A stretch of DNA of 38,741 nucleotides from Syntrophomonadaceae bacterium (GTDB lineage: Bacteria; Bacillota; DSM-12270; Thermacetogeniales; Thermacetogeniaceae), in NCBI GenBank assembly GCA_012840405.1, contig DULM01000144.1, forward strand, positions 1-38,741, written 5' to 3'. The notes below the pieces were generated by a model, which ran no database searches, was not told the DNA's origin, and saw nothing but the letters and a program-made list of their open reading frames with translations. This document shows positions 25,962 to 35,022 of the stretch, one piece after another. A program made the translations under genes and the position numbers. Position 1 is the stretch's first letter; each line of letters opens with the position of its first letter.

Positions 25962-26002
25962 CCTTCCCCCCGAACGCGAGGACAGTCCCCATGACCGATC
26001 AG
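25962..26002 (+). repeat. REP-like right edge of structured element copy 2
   Basis: CCTTCCCCCCGAACGCGAGG then ACAGTCCCCATGACCGATCAG aligns with the edges of copy 1. The GH15 gene's stop codon (25999-26001, minus strand) lies inside it, so the element starts exactly where the coding sequence ends. Copy 2 has no matching left hairpin. Confidence 0.6.
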
Positions 26003-27969
26003 GGCAGGGCCTGCCACTTCTCCAGATAGTTGGCCACAGCCAGGATAAAGGTGCTGTGGGACCAGGTGAGAGGAGCCACAGATAAGGGTTCTCCTGTATA
26101 GGGGTGGAACTGCTCTGCTAGAACACCGCTCCCTAAAGCTCGATCTGCCGCCCACTCCAAAAGCAGTCTGGCTGGCTGCAGTTCTTCTCTTGCTTTGGCC
26201 ACTGCAGTGTACCATTCAGCTAGCCAAAGTGTAGTGATGAGCCAGGGGCTGCCTGGAACATTTTCCAGATCATCACTCATCCGGTAATACCAATCCCCGG
26301 TATAACGGGCAAGACCTCCCACCCAGGTATTTACCTTCAATCCATCCCTTACAGCCTCCATGGTTCTGATCACCCGTGGGTCATCAGCTGGAAAAACACC
26401 AAACCCAAACAACCCATAAAGGCTGGAATCCAAAGTAAAGTCAGGTATCAGCTCCACCTTTCCTTTTTTCTGGCTGTAGTAAATCCCACGCAGGAAACGC
26501 CCCAATTCTTGATGATAGAGGTAGCGCTCCATCCCATCCCTTACTTCTGCCGCTCCCTGCCGGTAACGGTCACTGCTCTTATAATCACCGAAGAGGTCTG
26601 CAAAATTTGCAGCAGCATTAAGCCCGGCATAAACAGTAGCTGCAGTAAAACTGAACACACCCCTTCGTTCCTCCCAGAGATCAAAACTGGGTAAAGGGAG
26701 TCCTGAATCTGGATCTCGATAGCTGAGCAAAAAATCGCCAATTCTTTTGACCAGGCTCCAGTAAAAAGGGGCCATTTCCTCGAAGTCCCTGAAACACTGA
26801 TAATGGTGCCAGAGAGCATAGCTCACCAGAGCTGTTTCATCTTCTTGAATAGGAAGCCTTTCTTCACCATCCCGGGACAGCGGATACCAGCTAGAACCCG
26901 GTGTCCCATCAGCATTATATCTCTGCAGATTAAAGCCGCCTTCGGTCAGCATCTGAGAGGATAACTGGAAAAAACGCATTGGAATTTCGGGAAAACCCAC
27001 CCGGTCCAGGGCAACAGCTACCAGAGCGCCATCCCGCGGCCAGATGTAGCTGTAGTGATCCCGTGCTGTAGCAAGGACATCACTATCAGTGGCTGCGATA
27101 ATAGCCCCATTATTAGCACACTGTGTTCTGATGATCAAAATGCTCTGTTTGAATAAGTTAACAACTTTTTCCGGAAGATCGCCAAAATTCCAGTCATACC
27201 TGTTGACCCAATTCCGCCAGTATCTTTTTGTTTCCTCAAGTAAATAACCAGGCCTCTGTTCCCGCACCAGATGATCCAGTCCGCGCACAGCATCCAGCCG
27301 ATCACCCATAACCAACCAGTACCAAAGGTTCTCCTCCTCACCAGCCTCCAGATGTAGTTCAAAACTGATCGTGCTGTCAACAGAACCGTGATCTATAGGG
27401 TTCCCCTCCAACCAACCATCCTCAGCATCCTTCCAGGTGCCTTCTGCTCCCCGAAAGCGTTTGCGGCCTGTGGCATATTGGAAAACACCTTTCCCTTGAG
27501 CGATTCCATTGGCCAGAATATAGATATTCCTTTTATAATGACAGACTCCCCTGGACACCGGATCAAAAAAAGCGGTATCCCCGATATTATTGCCGCTGAT
27601 GGAAAAATCATGATTAAAAAAGATCCTTACCCGACGAGACCAATTTTTATTATTTTTGATGTTCATCTGTCTGATAAAAAGATTATGAAAATAATGGACA
27701 CCATCACTAATCAGCAGTTCCAAACCCATTTGTTCATTCCGGGCTTGAACAAAGGAAACCAAACTATCCTGCTGGTAAGCCAGCTCTTTTTGCCAGGAAT
27801 CCTCCCATAACCAGGAAAAGCTTCCCTCTTCCCAAAAGCCGGTACTGCAGCTCTGGCCGCCTATATGATTGTCTAATCCAACAACCGGATAAAAAAGATC
27901 CCGCATATTGAGATCTTTATCCAGGTTGATCAATAAATTACCATTTCCCAATACAATTGCTCTAGGCAT
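25999..27969 (-). CDS. GH15 glucoamylase-family glucan hydrolase
   Basis: This 656-aa protein has an N-terminal beta-sandwich domain (about 1-270) and an (alpha/alpha)6 barrel of glycoside hydrolase family 15. Catalytic-region motifs are SYIWPRDGALVA, IQEDETALV with the general acid near residue 405, and AEQFHPYTGEPLSVAPLTWSHS with the general base near 620. This layout matches prokaryotic glucoamylase/glucodextranase enzymes. No signal peptide is seen, so it should release glucose from intracellular alpha-glucan. The ATG at 27969 is chosen because AAGGAG lies 8 nt upstream; a TTG two codons earlier is too close. It is divergent from the DUF4912-GH57 pair. Confidence 0.9.
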   Translation of the reverse strand: MPRAIVLGNGNLLINLDKDLNMRDLFYPVVGLDNHIGGQSCSTGFWEEGSFSWLWEDSWQKELAYQQDSLVSFVQARNEQMGLELLISDGVHYFHNLFIRQMNIKNNKNWSRRVRIFFNHDFSISGNNIGDTAFFDPVSRGVCHYKRNIYILANGIAQGKGVFQYATGRKRFRGAEGTWKDAEDGWLEGNPIDHGSVDSTISFELHLEAGEEENLWYWLVMGDRLDAVRGLDHLVREQRPGYLLEETKRYWRNWVNRYDWNFGDLPEKVVNLFKQSILIIRTQCANNGAIIAATDSDVLATARDHYSYIWPRDGALVAVALDRVGFPEIPMRFFQLSSQMLTEGGFNLQRYNADGTPGSSWYPLSRDGEERLPIQEDETALVSYALWHHYQCFRDFEEMAPFYWSLVKRIGDFLLSYRDPDSGLPLPSFDLWEERRGVFSFTAATVYAGLNAAANFADLFGDYKSSDRYRQGAAEVRDGMERYLYHQELGRFLRGIYYSQKKGKVELIPDFTLDSSLYGLFGFGVFPADDPRVIRTMEAVRDGLKVNTWVGGLARYTGDWYYRMSDDLENVPGSPWLITTLWLAEWYTAVAKAREELQPARLLLEWAADRALGSGVLAEQFHPYTGEPLSVAPLTWSHSTFILAVANYLEKWQALP

Positions 27970-28133
27970 ACACAAATCTCCTTATTTAAGTGATTAAAAG
28001 CAATGCAATAAACTACTTGACATTGGACATAATACAAGAGAACCCGCTTATGCCTTCAATTATTCATTTTCTCCAAATCGCCAGAGAATTAATCTTCTAA
28101 CGGCGACAGCTTTGAGAAGGAGGGAGTCACCAG

Positions 28134-28898
28134 ATGGTCCTATGGGAGCTTTCTCTTTTATTAATAGCAGTATTATTTTTAGGAGGCTTGGCCTGGATGT
28201 TTCACAATAAACCCTTAAGAAAGAGAGCCTTAGGAAAAAAGGTGAATCCTGCACAGCAAAAAAACATAAAAAACCTTCATATAGAAAAAGCTAGTGATAT
28301 GGAGGCAGCAGAGGAGGTGATACCTTCACCACCACAAACAGCTCAAAAAGAATCATCTCCTCATCAACTCCCAGCCATCCCCTGGTCATACGGGGATACA
28401 AGAATTGTCGCCCTGGCTCGGGACCCCTACTGGATCTTTGCTTATTGGGAGATCAATGGAGCGGTAAGAGAAAAAATCCAACAGCAGTATGGTTCCGAAG
28501 GCTGGTCATCGGGAAAACTGCTGCTCAGGGTTTATGATGTCACCGATCATTATTTTTTTGATTCCAAAATGATTTTAGAGATCCAGGTTAACGATTATTC
28601 TAATAACTGGTATATCAACACAGGACAGCCGAACCACACCTATCTGCTAGAACTGGGCCTGCTGCTGGCTGATGGGACTTACATATTTATTGCCCGTTCC
28701 AATCTGGTTACTATGCCGCGGGATGATCTCTCCGATATTGTAGATGAGGAATGGCTGCTTCCTGAAGCATATGAAAAAAGAGTATATGGAAGGTATATAG
28801 AGATACATGGTTCACCTGGATTTATTCAGGAAATGGAACTAAAAGCCATCAAAGCTAAGAAAGGTGAAGAATATATCAGTTCTCCTATCAACTGGTAA
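28134..28898 (+). CDS. Membrane-anchored DUF4912 protein
   Basis: This 254-aa protein starts with one membrane segment (LSLLLIAVLFLGGLAWMF), continues with a charged, Pro-rich linker (about 30-80), and has a DUF4912 domain (about 82-235). The domain contains ALARDPYWIFAYWEI, LLLRVYDVTD, and an acidic DDLSDIVDEEWLLPE. The fold is expected to be immunoglobulin/CBM48-like, and the family commonly accompanies GH57 branching enzymes. The gene is 22 nt upstream of the GH57 gene, so the two are almost certainly co-transcribed. It may tether alpha-glucan or its enzymes to the membrane; this is inference. AAGGAGGGA lies 8 nt ahead of the ATG. Confidence 0.85.
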   Translation: MVLWELSLLLIAVLFLGGLAWMFHNKPLRKRALGKKVNPAQQKNIKNLHIEKASDMEAAEEVIPSPPQTAQKESSPHQLPAIPWSYGDTRIVALARDPYWIFAYWEINGAVREKIQQQYGSEGWSSGKLLLRVYDVTDHYFFDSKMILEIQVNDYSNNWYINTGQPNHTYLLELGLLLADGTYIFIARSNLVTMPRDDLSDIVDEEWLLPEAYEKRVYGRYIEIHGSPGFIQEMELKAIKAKKGEEYISSPINW

Positions 28899-28920
28899 AT
28901 AATGTTGGAAGGGAAGAAGT

Positions 28921-30558
28921 ATGACAAAAGGTTATCTTGCATTGGTATTACACGCTCATCTCCCCTATGTACGCCATCCGGAATATGAAGAGTTTCTGGA
29001 GGAAAAATGGTTTTACGAAGCAGTTACCGAAACTTATCTGCCTTTGTTATGGACATTTGAGAAGTTGGCTGAAGATGGGGTTGATTATCGGGTTACAATT
29101 AACCTCTCACCCACTCTGATCTCCATGTTCAATGATGAACTGCTGCGCCAGCGCTATGTGAAACAGCTGGAAAAGCTCATAGAACTGGCAGACAAAGAGG
29201 TGTACCGGACAAGCAACCAACCGGAGTTTCACAGTACGGCACTGATGTATAAGGACTTATTTTCTAGAGCCCATTACCTCTTTACAGAAAAATACCGCTG
29301 GAACCTGGTAGAAGCCTTTAGGAGGCTACAGGATGCAGGTAAACTGGAGATCATCACAACAGGAGCCACCCATGGATACTTTCCTCTGTTAGGTGTACAG
29401 AGAGAGGTAATCAACGCCCAGGTTCAAACAGCAGTTGAACTCTATGAACGCTGTTTCGGGCGCAAACCCTTAGGGTTTTGGCTGCCTGAATGCGGTTATA
29501 AGCCGGGAGATGACAAAATTTTAAAGAAATACGGAATCAAGTACTTTATTACAGAAACCCATGGCCTCCTTTTTGCTTCCCCTCGGCCCAAGTACGGCAA
29601 TTATGCCCCTATTTATTGCTCATCCGGTGTGGCGGCTTTCGGCAGGGATGCAGAATCCTCCAAACAGGTTTGGAGTGCTAAAGAAGGATACCCGGGTGAT
29701 TTTGATTACCGTGACTTTTACAGGGATATCGGTTATGATTTGGATCTTTCCTATATAGGACCTTACCTTCCTGAAGGGAGGATACGCAGCCATACAGGGA
29801 TCAAATACTACCGGATCACCAGCACAACAGATTATAAAGAACCATATGTGAGATCCTGGGCCTTGGAAAAAGCAGCAATACATGCGGGAAACTTTATGTT
29901 CAACAGGGAAAAGCAGGTGGAATGGCTAAGCGGTTTGTTGGACCGCAAACCTGTGATCGTTGCCCCATATGATGCAGAGCTATTTGGTCACTGGTGGTTT
30001 GAGGGGCCTCAGTGGTTAGACTTCTTGATCCGAAAGATCCGCTATGATCAGAACACCATTGAACTGATCACACCTGGAGATTATTTAAAAATATACCCTT
30101 GCAACCAGCTATCTACACCCTGTGAGTCCAGCTGGGGATGGAAAGGCTACCATGAAGTCTGGCTCAATGGTGCCAATGACTGGATCTGGCGGCACCTGCA
30201 TAAAGCAGCTGAGCGGATGATTGAACTAGCTAACAGCCACCATGAGGCAGATGGCATACTGAAACGTGCCCTCAATCAAGCAACCCGGGAATTGCTGCTG
30301 GCACAGAGCAGTGATTGGCCCTTTATCATGAAAACCGGAACTATGGTGCAATACGCTAAAATGCGCTTCCAGTCTCATATTGCCAACTTTACCAGGCTTT
30401 ATGAAGATATTAAAGGGAATAAAATTGATGAGAGATGGCTCAATGAGCTTGAATCAATAAACAATCTTTTCCCTGAGATTGACTACCGGATCTACCGGTC
30501 AGATCATGTGGCAGAACTCCCTGGCCCCGTAGCTGAACAATCAGCAGTGCCTGTATAA
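28921..30558 (+). CDS. GH57 1,4-alpha-glucan branching enzyme
   Basis: This 545-aa enzyme of glycoside hydrolase family 57 has a DUF1957-type C-terminal helical region. It shows HAHLPYVRHPE (conserved HxH) at the N-terminus, GFWLPECGY with the nucleophile Glu near residue 184, and APYDAELFGHWWFEGP with the catalytic Asp near 345. It also has the EVWLNGANDWIWRHLHKA stretch typical of branching enzymes rather than amylases. It introduces alpha-1,6 branches into glycogen-like polymers in the cytoplasm. It follows the DUF4912 gene and is closed by a strong terminator at 30579-30614. GGAAGGGAAG precedes the ATG. Confidence 0.93.
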   Translation: MTKGYLALVLHAHLPYVRHPEYEEFLEEKWFYEAVTETYLPLLWTFEKLAEDGVDYRVTINLSPTLISMFNDELLRQRYVKQLEKLIELADKEVYRTSNQPEFHSTALMYKDLFSRAHYLFTEKYRWNLVEAFRRLQDAGKLEIITTGATHGYFPLLGVQREVINAQVQTAVELYERCFGRKPLGFWLPECGYKPGDDKILKKYGIKYFITETHGLLFASPRPKYGNYAPIYCSSGVAAFGRDAESSKQVWSAKEGYPGDFDYRDFYRDIGYDLDLSYIGPYLPEGRIRSHTGIKYYRITSTTDYKEPYVRSWALEKAAIHAGNFMFNREKQVEWLSGLLDRKPVIVAPYDAELFGHWWFEGPQWLDFLIRKIRYDQNTIELITPGDYLKIYPCNQLSTPCESSWGWKGYHEVWLNGANDWIWRHLHKAAERMIELANSHHEADGILKRALNQATRELLLAQSSDWPFIMKTGTMVQYAKMRFQSHIANFTRLYEDIKGNKIDERWLNELESINNLFPEIDYRIYRSDHVAELPGPVAEQSAVPV

Positions 30559-30578
30559 GTTAATACCAGCAAAATACT

Positions 30579-30614
30579 AAAAGACAGCGGATTCCTTTAT
30601 CCGCTGTCTTTTTT
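30579..30614. terminator. bidirectional terminator between convergent genes
   Basis: A perfect 14-bp stem (30579-30592 with 30599-30612) with a 6-nt loop ends in T6 on the plus strand, and the minus strand also has a T run. It serves the GH57 gene and probably the convergent nucleotidyltransferase gene. Confidence 0.9.
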
Positions 30615-30634
30615 GCTGCATATTTATTATCTGC

Positions 30635-33103
30635 CTATTCAGTTGAGCTGATCTCTTTTATTTTTTCCACATACATATCAGTCAGGGATTCAGCAATCTC
30701 CTGGTTAAATGCCTCACTGTAAACCCTACATACAGGTTCATCTGCATCAGGCAGCACCATAGCCCAACCCTGAGGATGCTGTATTTTGAGGCCCTCTGCT
30801 GTTTCTACCTTTTGACCTGCAGATGCTTCTGCCAGATGACGCAGCACTTTTCCCTTTTCCTCCCACATTACCCCCACCTCTTTTCTGGCAACAGCAAAAC
30901 CAGGGAGTTCAGAGAGGATCATAGACAGGGGCCTGCCTTCCTTTGCCAAATACTGAGCAAGCAGTGCCATACTGGCAAGAGCATCATTATAGAAAAGAAA
31001 CTGGGGAAAGTGCTGCTGAGAGGCCAACACCTCCTCCTTCATAAATTCAGCCATTAAAGCCCAGGGAGCTGTTTTTGCTATCCTCACCTCAGCCCCTTCA
31101 GCGCGCGCCATTTCAATTACCGCTTGTGGAGAAGTAGCAGGCAAAACCAAAATAGCACCAGGATTGGTCCGGGCAGTGATCAAAGAAAAGAGGGCTAAAT
31201 ATTTCTCTTCATCCACCAGTTCACCATGATCATCAACTAGGACCAACATTTCACCTGCTGAATCAACTACTGCACCAAAATGTGCCCCCTGCTCCTCTAC
31301 CAATTCACCCAGTTGGGCAGCCATTTCCTTCAGTTTGGAAATGTTCTGTGGGTAATGCTGCTGGTTGGTGACCGCATGTACCTCACAACCTAATTCATCA
31401 AAAAAACCGGGCAGCAGGGAACCCAGTTGGTGGCTATCGTAATCCACCACTAGCCGCATCCTATTTCTTCTGGTTAAGTCCCGGTCCAGGAACTGCAGCA
31501 GAAAATTGAGATAGGATCTGCCAATACCTGGTCTATACTCCGGGCTTAAAATATCCTCCCCGGCAGCAAAACGATACTCCTCACGGTTGAGCAACCCCTC
31601 CACTTTTCGCTGTTCTGCCCGAGAGTAATCAGCACCATAATTGTTGATCAGCCGGATGTTGATTTTGTTCCCCTCCATCCGGTTAATATGTACCCCTCCC
31701 TGCAGATCAAAAGCACGGATCCCATAGCGGTGAACAGGCAGGGGCACTTTCCCCAAATCAATTACATGCAAGCCTGTACTCATCAAACCTGATAGAACAG
31801 CATTTTTGATCAACTGGGAGTCGGGGTGGCCATCACTGCCCAGTGAGAAATTGCCCTTTTTGATATTGGTGCCCACTGCAGCCCCCAAACGGCTTACCAG
31901 ATCAGGAGTAAGTTCTGTGCAGATTTCTCCACTGATCCCCATATTGCCAAACAGCCGTGTACGGCTGCAGTTGCCCCAAACCAGGCTGCTGCTGAGTCTT
32001 GTTCCTTTTTCAATCCATTTTCCCGGCCATATTTTTACAGCTGGATCAATTATGCTCCCTTCACCCACAACAGTGTGATCTCCGATCACAGACCCCTCAA
32101 AAGCCCTGCAGGCTGAAAGCAGACGGGCATTCTTACCTACTGTACAACCCCGCAGTTCAACTCCATCACCAATCCAGGAGTAGTCCCAGAGAACACACCT
32201 TTTGAGTGATGCTCCCTGTCCCACATGAACCCCCCTACCGATCACAGTTAAGGGGCCGACTCTACTATATGGCCCTATAACAGTGCCATCCCCAATAACA
32301 ACAGGTGGTATCAGCTCCACACTGGGATCGATACGAACACCTTCCTCCATCCAAATCCCGGGGTATATTTCTTTACCGGGTAGGGAAATCAGTGTACCCT
32401 TTTTTTCTAATATATCAAACTGTGCCTGCTGATACTGCTCAACATTTCCAATGTCACACCAGTAGCCCTTTGTTACATATGCATAAAGGGGTTTTCTCTC
32501 AGCCAGAAGCTGTGGGTAGAGGTCTTTGGAGAAGTCCACCATCTCCTGTTCCTTGATAAAATCGAGAACCTCCGGCTCCAGAATATAAATACCTGTATTC
32601 ACCGTATCACTGAATACCTCACCCCACCCGGGTTTTTCCAAAAAGCGGATAATCCTTCCCTGTTCATCTGTAATCACCACACCATATTCCAGTGGACAGG
32701 TGACAGTTGTTAAAACCAGTGTAACCAAGGCCTTCTTTGCCCGGTGAAACTCAACAGCCTCCTGTAAATTGCAGTCAGTCAAAGCATCACCACTGATTAC
32801 CACAAAGGTTTCATCTAAAAAGGAGGAGGCATTTTTCACACTTCCTGCTGTACCCAGTGGTGTGTCTTCTATGAAATAGTTCAAATGAACTCCATATCCA
32901 GTGCCATTACCAAAATAGGACTTGATCTCCTCCGGCAGGTATTGGAGGGTAACAGCGATTTCAGTAATACCCTGCTGGCGCAATAAATAAACAGTATGCT
33001 CCATACAGGGTCTGTTCAAAATTGGCACCATCGGTTTTGGTAAAGCACAGGTCAGAGGGCGCAATCGTGACCCTTCGCCTCCTGCCATAATCACTGCTTT
33101 CAA
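30635..33103 (-). CDS. Sugar-nucleotidyltransferase fused to a degenerate phosphohexomutase domain
   Basis: This 822-aa fusion has an N-terminal nucleotidyltransferase ([26 protein letters not shown], about 1-235), left-handed beta-helix repeats (about 245-375), and a C-terminal phosphomannomutase/phosphoglucomutase-like part (about 380-820). Such proteins are usually named mannose-1-phosphate guanylyltransferase/phosphomannomutase. The mutase part lacks a recognisable TASHNP serine loop: the equivalent stretch reads [12 protein letters not shown]. It also lacks DGDGDR, with [17 protein letters not shown] in its place, so mutase activity is doubtful. It may make an NDP-sugar for the neighbouring glycosyltransferase. 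The TTG start overlaps the stop of that gene as TTGA, with GGGGGGA 8 nt upstream. Confidence 0.88.
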   Translation of the reverse strand: MKAVIMAGGEGSRLRPLTCALPKPMVPILNRPCMEHTVYLLRQQGITEIAVTLQYLPEEIKSYFGNGTGYGVHLNYFIEDTPLGTAGSVKNASSFLDETFVVISGDALTDCNLQEAVEFHRAKKALVTLVLTTVTCPLEYGVVITDEQGRIIRFLEKPGWGEVFSDTVNTGIYILEPEVLDFIKEQEMVDFSKDLYPQLLAERKPLYAYVTKGYWCDIGNVEQYQQAQFDILEKKGTLISLPGKEIYPGIWMEEGVRIDPSVELIPPVVIGDGTVIGPYSRVGPLTVIGRGVHVGQGASLKRCVLWDYSWIGDGVELRGCTVGKNARLLSACRAFEGSVIGDHTVVGEGSIIDPAVKIWPGKWIEKGTRLSSSLVWGNCSRTRLFGNMGISGEICTELTPDLVSRLGAAVGTNIKKGNFSLGSDGHPDSQLIKNAVLSGLMSTGLHVIDLGKVPLPVHRYGIRAFDLQGGVHINRMEGNKINIRLINNYGADYSRAEQRKVEGLLNREEYRFAAGEDILSPEYRPGIGRSYLNFLLQFLDRDLTRRNRMRLVVDYDSHQLGSLLPGFFDELGCEVHAVTNQQHYPQNISKLKEMAAQLGELVEEQGAHFGAVVDSAGEMLVLVDDHGELVDEEKYLALFSLITARTNPGAILVLPATSPQAVIEMARAEGAEVRIAKTAPWALMAEFMKEEVLASQQHFPQFLFYNDALASMALLAQYLAKEGRPLSMILSELPGFAVARKEVGVMWEEKGKVLRHLAEASAGQKVETAEGLKIQHPQGWAMVLPDADEPVCRVYSEAFNQEIAESLTDMYVEKIKEISSTE

Positions 33104-34437
33104 TGGTATCGTCCCCCCTTAGTAATGGTCTCGGTCCTTTCCCTTTGCTCTTTTCCTAAAAGATATCCGGGAACAGCATACCTCCCTATTTCCTCTACTC
33201 CCTTTTGGTTTTTCTCGCGCAGATCTATCTCAGCCAGCCAGCTATCGGTCTTCCAAGCCTTTGCTTCATAATCATCATGTACTTCTGTGTAAACCTCTCT
33301 GGTCTTGTAAGCGATTTCACTCCAGGTGTAAAATTTCCTCAGATCCTGGTAAGCCCGCTCTGCCAGTTTTTTTGCCAGATCCGGTTCATGCAACAGGCGC
33401 AGAATATTGTCTGCTAGGGAATTGGGGTTCCCTGGGTAGCATTTCAAGCCATTTACTTCGTGCTGGACGATCTCACCAAGCCCACCCACATCTGCAACCA
33501 CAACAGGGGTATGAGCAGCCATGGCTTCCAGGGCTACCATACCAAAGGGTTCATAGGTGCTGGGGAATACAGCCACATCAGCTTCTCTGTAGAGAAAATC
33601 CCTGGTCCTGTCATCGATATAACCGGTAAAATAGATTTTTTCATAGATGTTCATATCCCTGGCTTTGTTTTTCAAATATTCCAGTGCCGGGCCCTTACCC
33701 GCAATAATAAATTTAACCTGGGGATAGTAGTTGAGCACCTTGGGAACAGCATCTACCAGAAGATGCGCCCCTTTTTCCTGGACAAGCCTGCCCACAAAAA
33801 ATACGATTTTTTCATCGGGGGAGGCAAAAAAATCCCGGGAAAGGTTCGCAGTTTCCCTCTGCTGGTACCGAGACATATCCACCCCATTAGGCACAACCCG
33901 TATTTTGTCAGCTGGAAGCTGAAAAACCCTTTTTAACTCCTGTTCCATATAGTGACTGCAGACTATCACCCTCCAGGCCTCATAGGTCAACCACCACTCC
34001 ACATCACTGATATACCGCTGGAGATCATTATGCAGTCCCTGGTTGCGCCCATACTCGGTAGCATGGATTGTTGCGATTAAAGGCAGTTGATAGGCGTGTT
34101 TTAAGACCCTTCCTGCATAAGCCACCAGCCAGTCATGGGCATGCACCAGGTCGAACTTTTTGAGAGTATTGACCAGAGGGACTGCGCGTTCAATCATGCT
34201 CAAATTAAGCTGCAGAATCCAGCTAACAAAATCGGGCGCAGACAGGTTATAGGACTGCACCCGGTAAACATAGACCCCATCTTTAATCTCCATTTCCTTG
34301 GATTCAGGTGTTCCCACAGTTATCAAATGTACCTCATCACCTGCTGCCGCTAGAGCACTAGAAAGGTCACAAACATGCTGGGCTAACCCCCCGATACTGC
34401 GCGGGGGATACTCCCAGGAAAGCATCAAAATCCGCAT
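33100..34437 (-). CDS. GT4 glycosyltransferase, glycogen-synthase-like
   Basis: This 445-aa GT-B enzyme of family GT4 opens with [19 protein letters not shown], the sugar-acceptor loop typical of glycogen/starch synthase relatives. [28 protein letters not shown] and the donor-site [12 protein letters not shown] (E-x7-E) follow. It probably elongates an alpha-glucan from an NDP-glucose donor; substrate choice cannot be read from sequence. The C-terminal ~50 residues after the GT-B fold are charged. It is co-directional with the nucleotidyltransferase fusion and overlaps it by 4 nt. AAGGAGA stands 7 nt before the ATG. The nearby GH57 and GH15 genes support a glycogen role. Confidence 0.9.
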   Translation of the reverse strand: MRILMLSWEYPPRSIGGLAQHVCDLSSALAAAGDEVHLITVGTPESKEMEIKDGVYVYRVQSYNLSAPDFVSWILQLNLSMIERAVPLVNTLKKFDLVHAHDWLVAYAGRVLKHAYQLPLIATIHATEYGRNQGLHNDLQRYISDVEWWLTYEAWRVIVCSHYMEQELKRVFQLPADKIRVVPNGVDMSRYQQRETANLSRDFFASPDEKIVFFVGRLVQEKGAHLLVDAVPKVLNYYPQVKFIIAGKGPALEYLKNKARDMNIYEKIYFTGYIDDRTRDFLYREADVAVFPSTYEPFGMVALEAMAAHTPVVVADVGGLGEIVQHEVNGLKCYPGNPNSLADNILRLLHEPDLAKKLAERAYQDLRKFYTWSEIAYKTREVYTEVHDDYEAKAWKTDSWLAEIDLREKNQKGVEEIGRYAVPGYLLGKEQRERTETITKGGRYH

Positions 34438-34470
34438 TACTATATCTCCTTACCGTATCTTGTTGTAGAT

Positions 34471-34502
34471 AAAAATCCCCTCACAGAAAGCCTTTTAGGG
34501 GA
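34471..34502 (-). terminator. intrinsic terminator after the CBM25-like gene
   Basis: TCCCCT (34476-34481) pairs with AGGGGA (34497-34502), and five T follow on the minus strand. It separates the CBM25-like gene from the downstream glycosyltransferase, although the 6-bp stem with a 15-nt loop may terminate only partially. Confidence 0.55.
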
Positions 34503-34552
34503 CTCTAAAGGGAGGGGAATCTATAAGTCAGTGGGAAGGTCATCCCGGTAAA

Positions 34553-34945
34553 TTAGGGAATTTCTCCGGAGTGGATTTCCAAGCTCCAGTTTCTGCCATT
34601 ATTATTGTCCCAGTTTTCGGCATTATCTTTGAAACAGAAGTTTAGTCTGCTGGCATTGTCAGCTACAAATTGGACCTCCCATACCCCATTGTTTTTCTGC
34701 ATCGGCAGGTCCTCTATAGAACTCCAGCTGTGACCTGGGCCATAGCCTTTGTGCAGGTAAAGCTGTTCCGCCCCGGACTGAGCCAGCAACCCCTGGTACT
34801 TTACTGTAACCCTTTCCCCCATAGTCAGTGGTACAGGGGATACAGTTATACCACCCTCCACTTCCACTTCACGCCTTTTACGGCCATCAGTCCGTTGACT
34901 GGCAGTGCGCGTTCTGGTCACACCGCAGCACTTCCTCTGTGGCAA
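34553..34945 (-). CDS. Small stand-alone starch-binding (CBM25-like) protein
   Basis: This 130-aa protein has a Cys- and Arg-rich N-terminus (about 1-30) and a single carbohydrate-binding domain of the CBM25 type (about 35-126). The domain shows VTVKYQGLL, LYLHKGYG, W-containing GHSWSSIEDLPM, VWEVQFV, LNFCFKDN and the diagnostic WDNNNGRNW. No catalytic domain or signal peptide is present, so it should bind intracellular alpha-glucan, perhaps as a targeting or scaffold factor. The TTG start has AAGGAG about 9 nt upstream. It lies upstream of, and on the same strand as, the glycogen-synthase-like gene, and is divergent from gerA. Confidence 0.8.
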   Translation of the reverse strand: MPQRKCCGVTRTRTASQRTDGRKRREVEVEGGITVSPVPLTMGERVTVKYQGLLAQSGAEQLYLHKGYGPGHSWSSIEDLPMQKNNGVWEVQFVADNASRLNFCFKDNAENWDNNNGRNWSLEIHSGEIP

Positions 34946-35022
34946 AATATCTCACTCCTTTCTAACAGTCAAATTTTCTCCTTTTAGTATGCAACCCATG
35001 ATGGGAAATATACGGGAAACAC

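Noticed and set aside
18911-26002. CRISPR array or complete insertion sequence at the repeats
   Set aside because: Only two distant copies, no regular spacers, and no transposase or nuclease gene in the window.
28017-28036. TTGACA followed closely by TAATAC between the GH15 and DUF4912 genes
   Set aside because: Only about 7 nt separate the boxes, too short for a promoter; no good alternative pairing was found.
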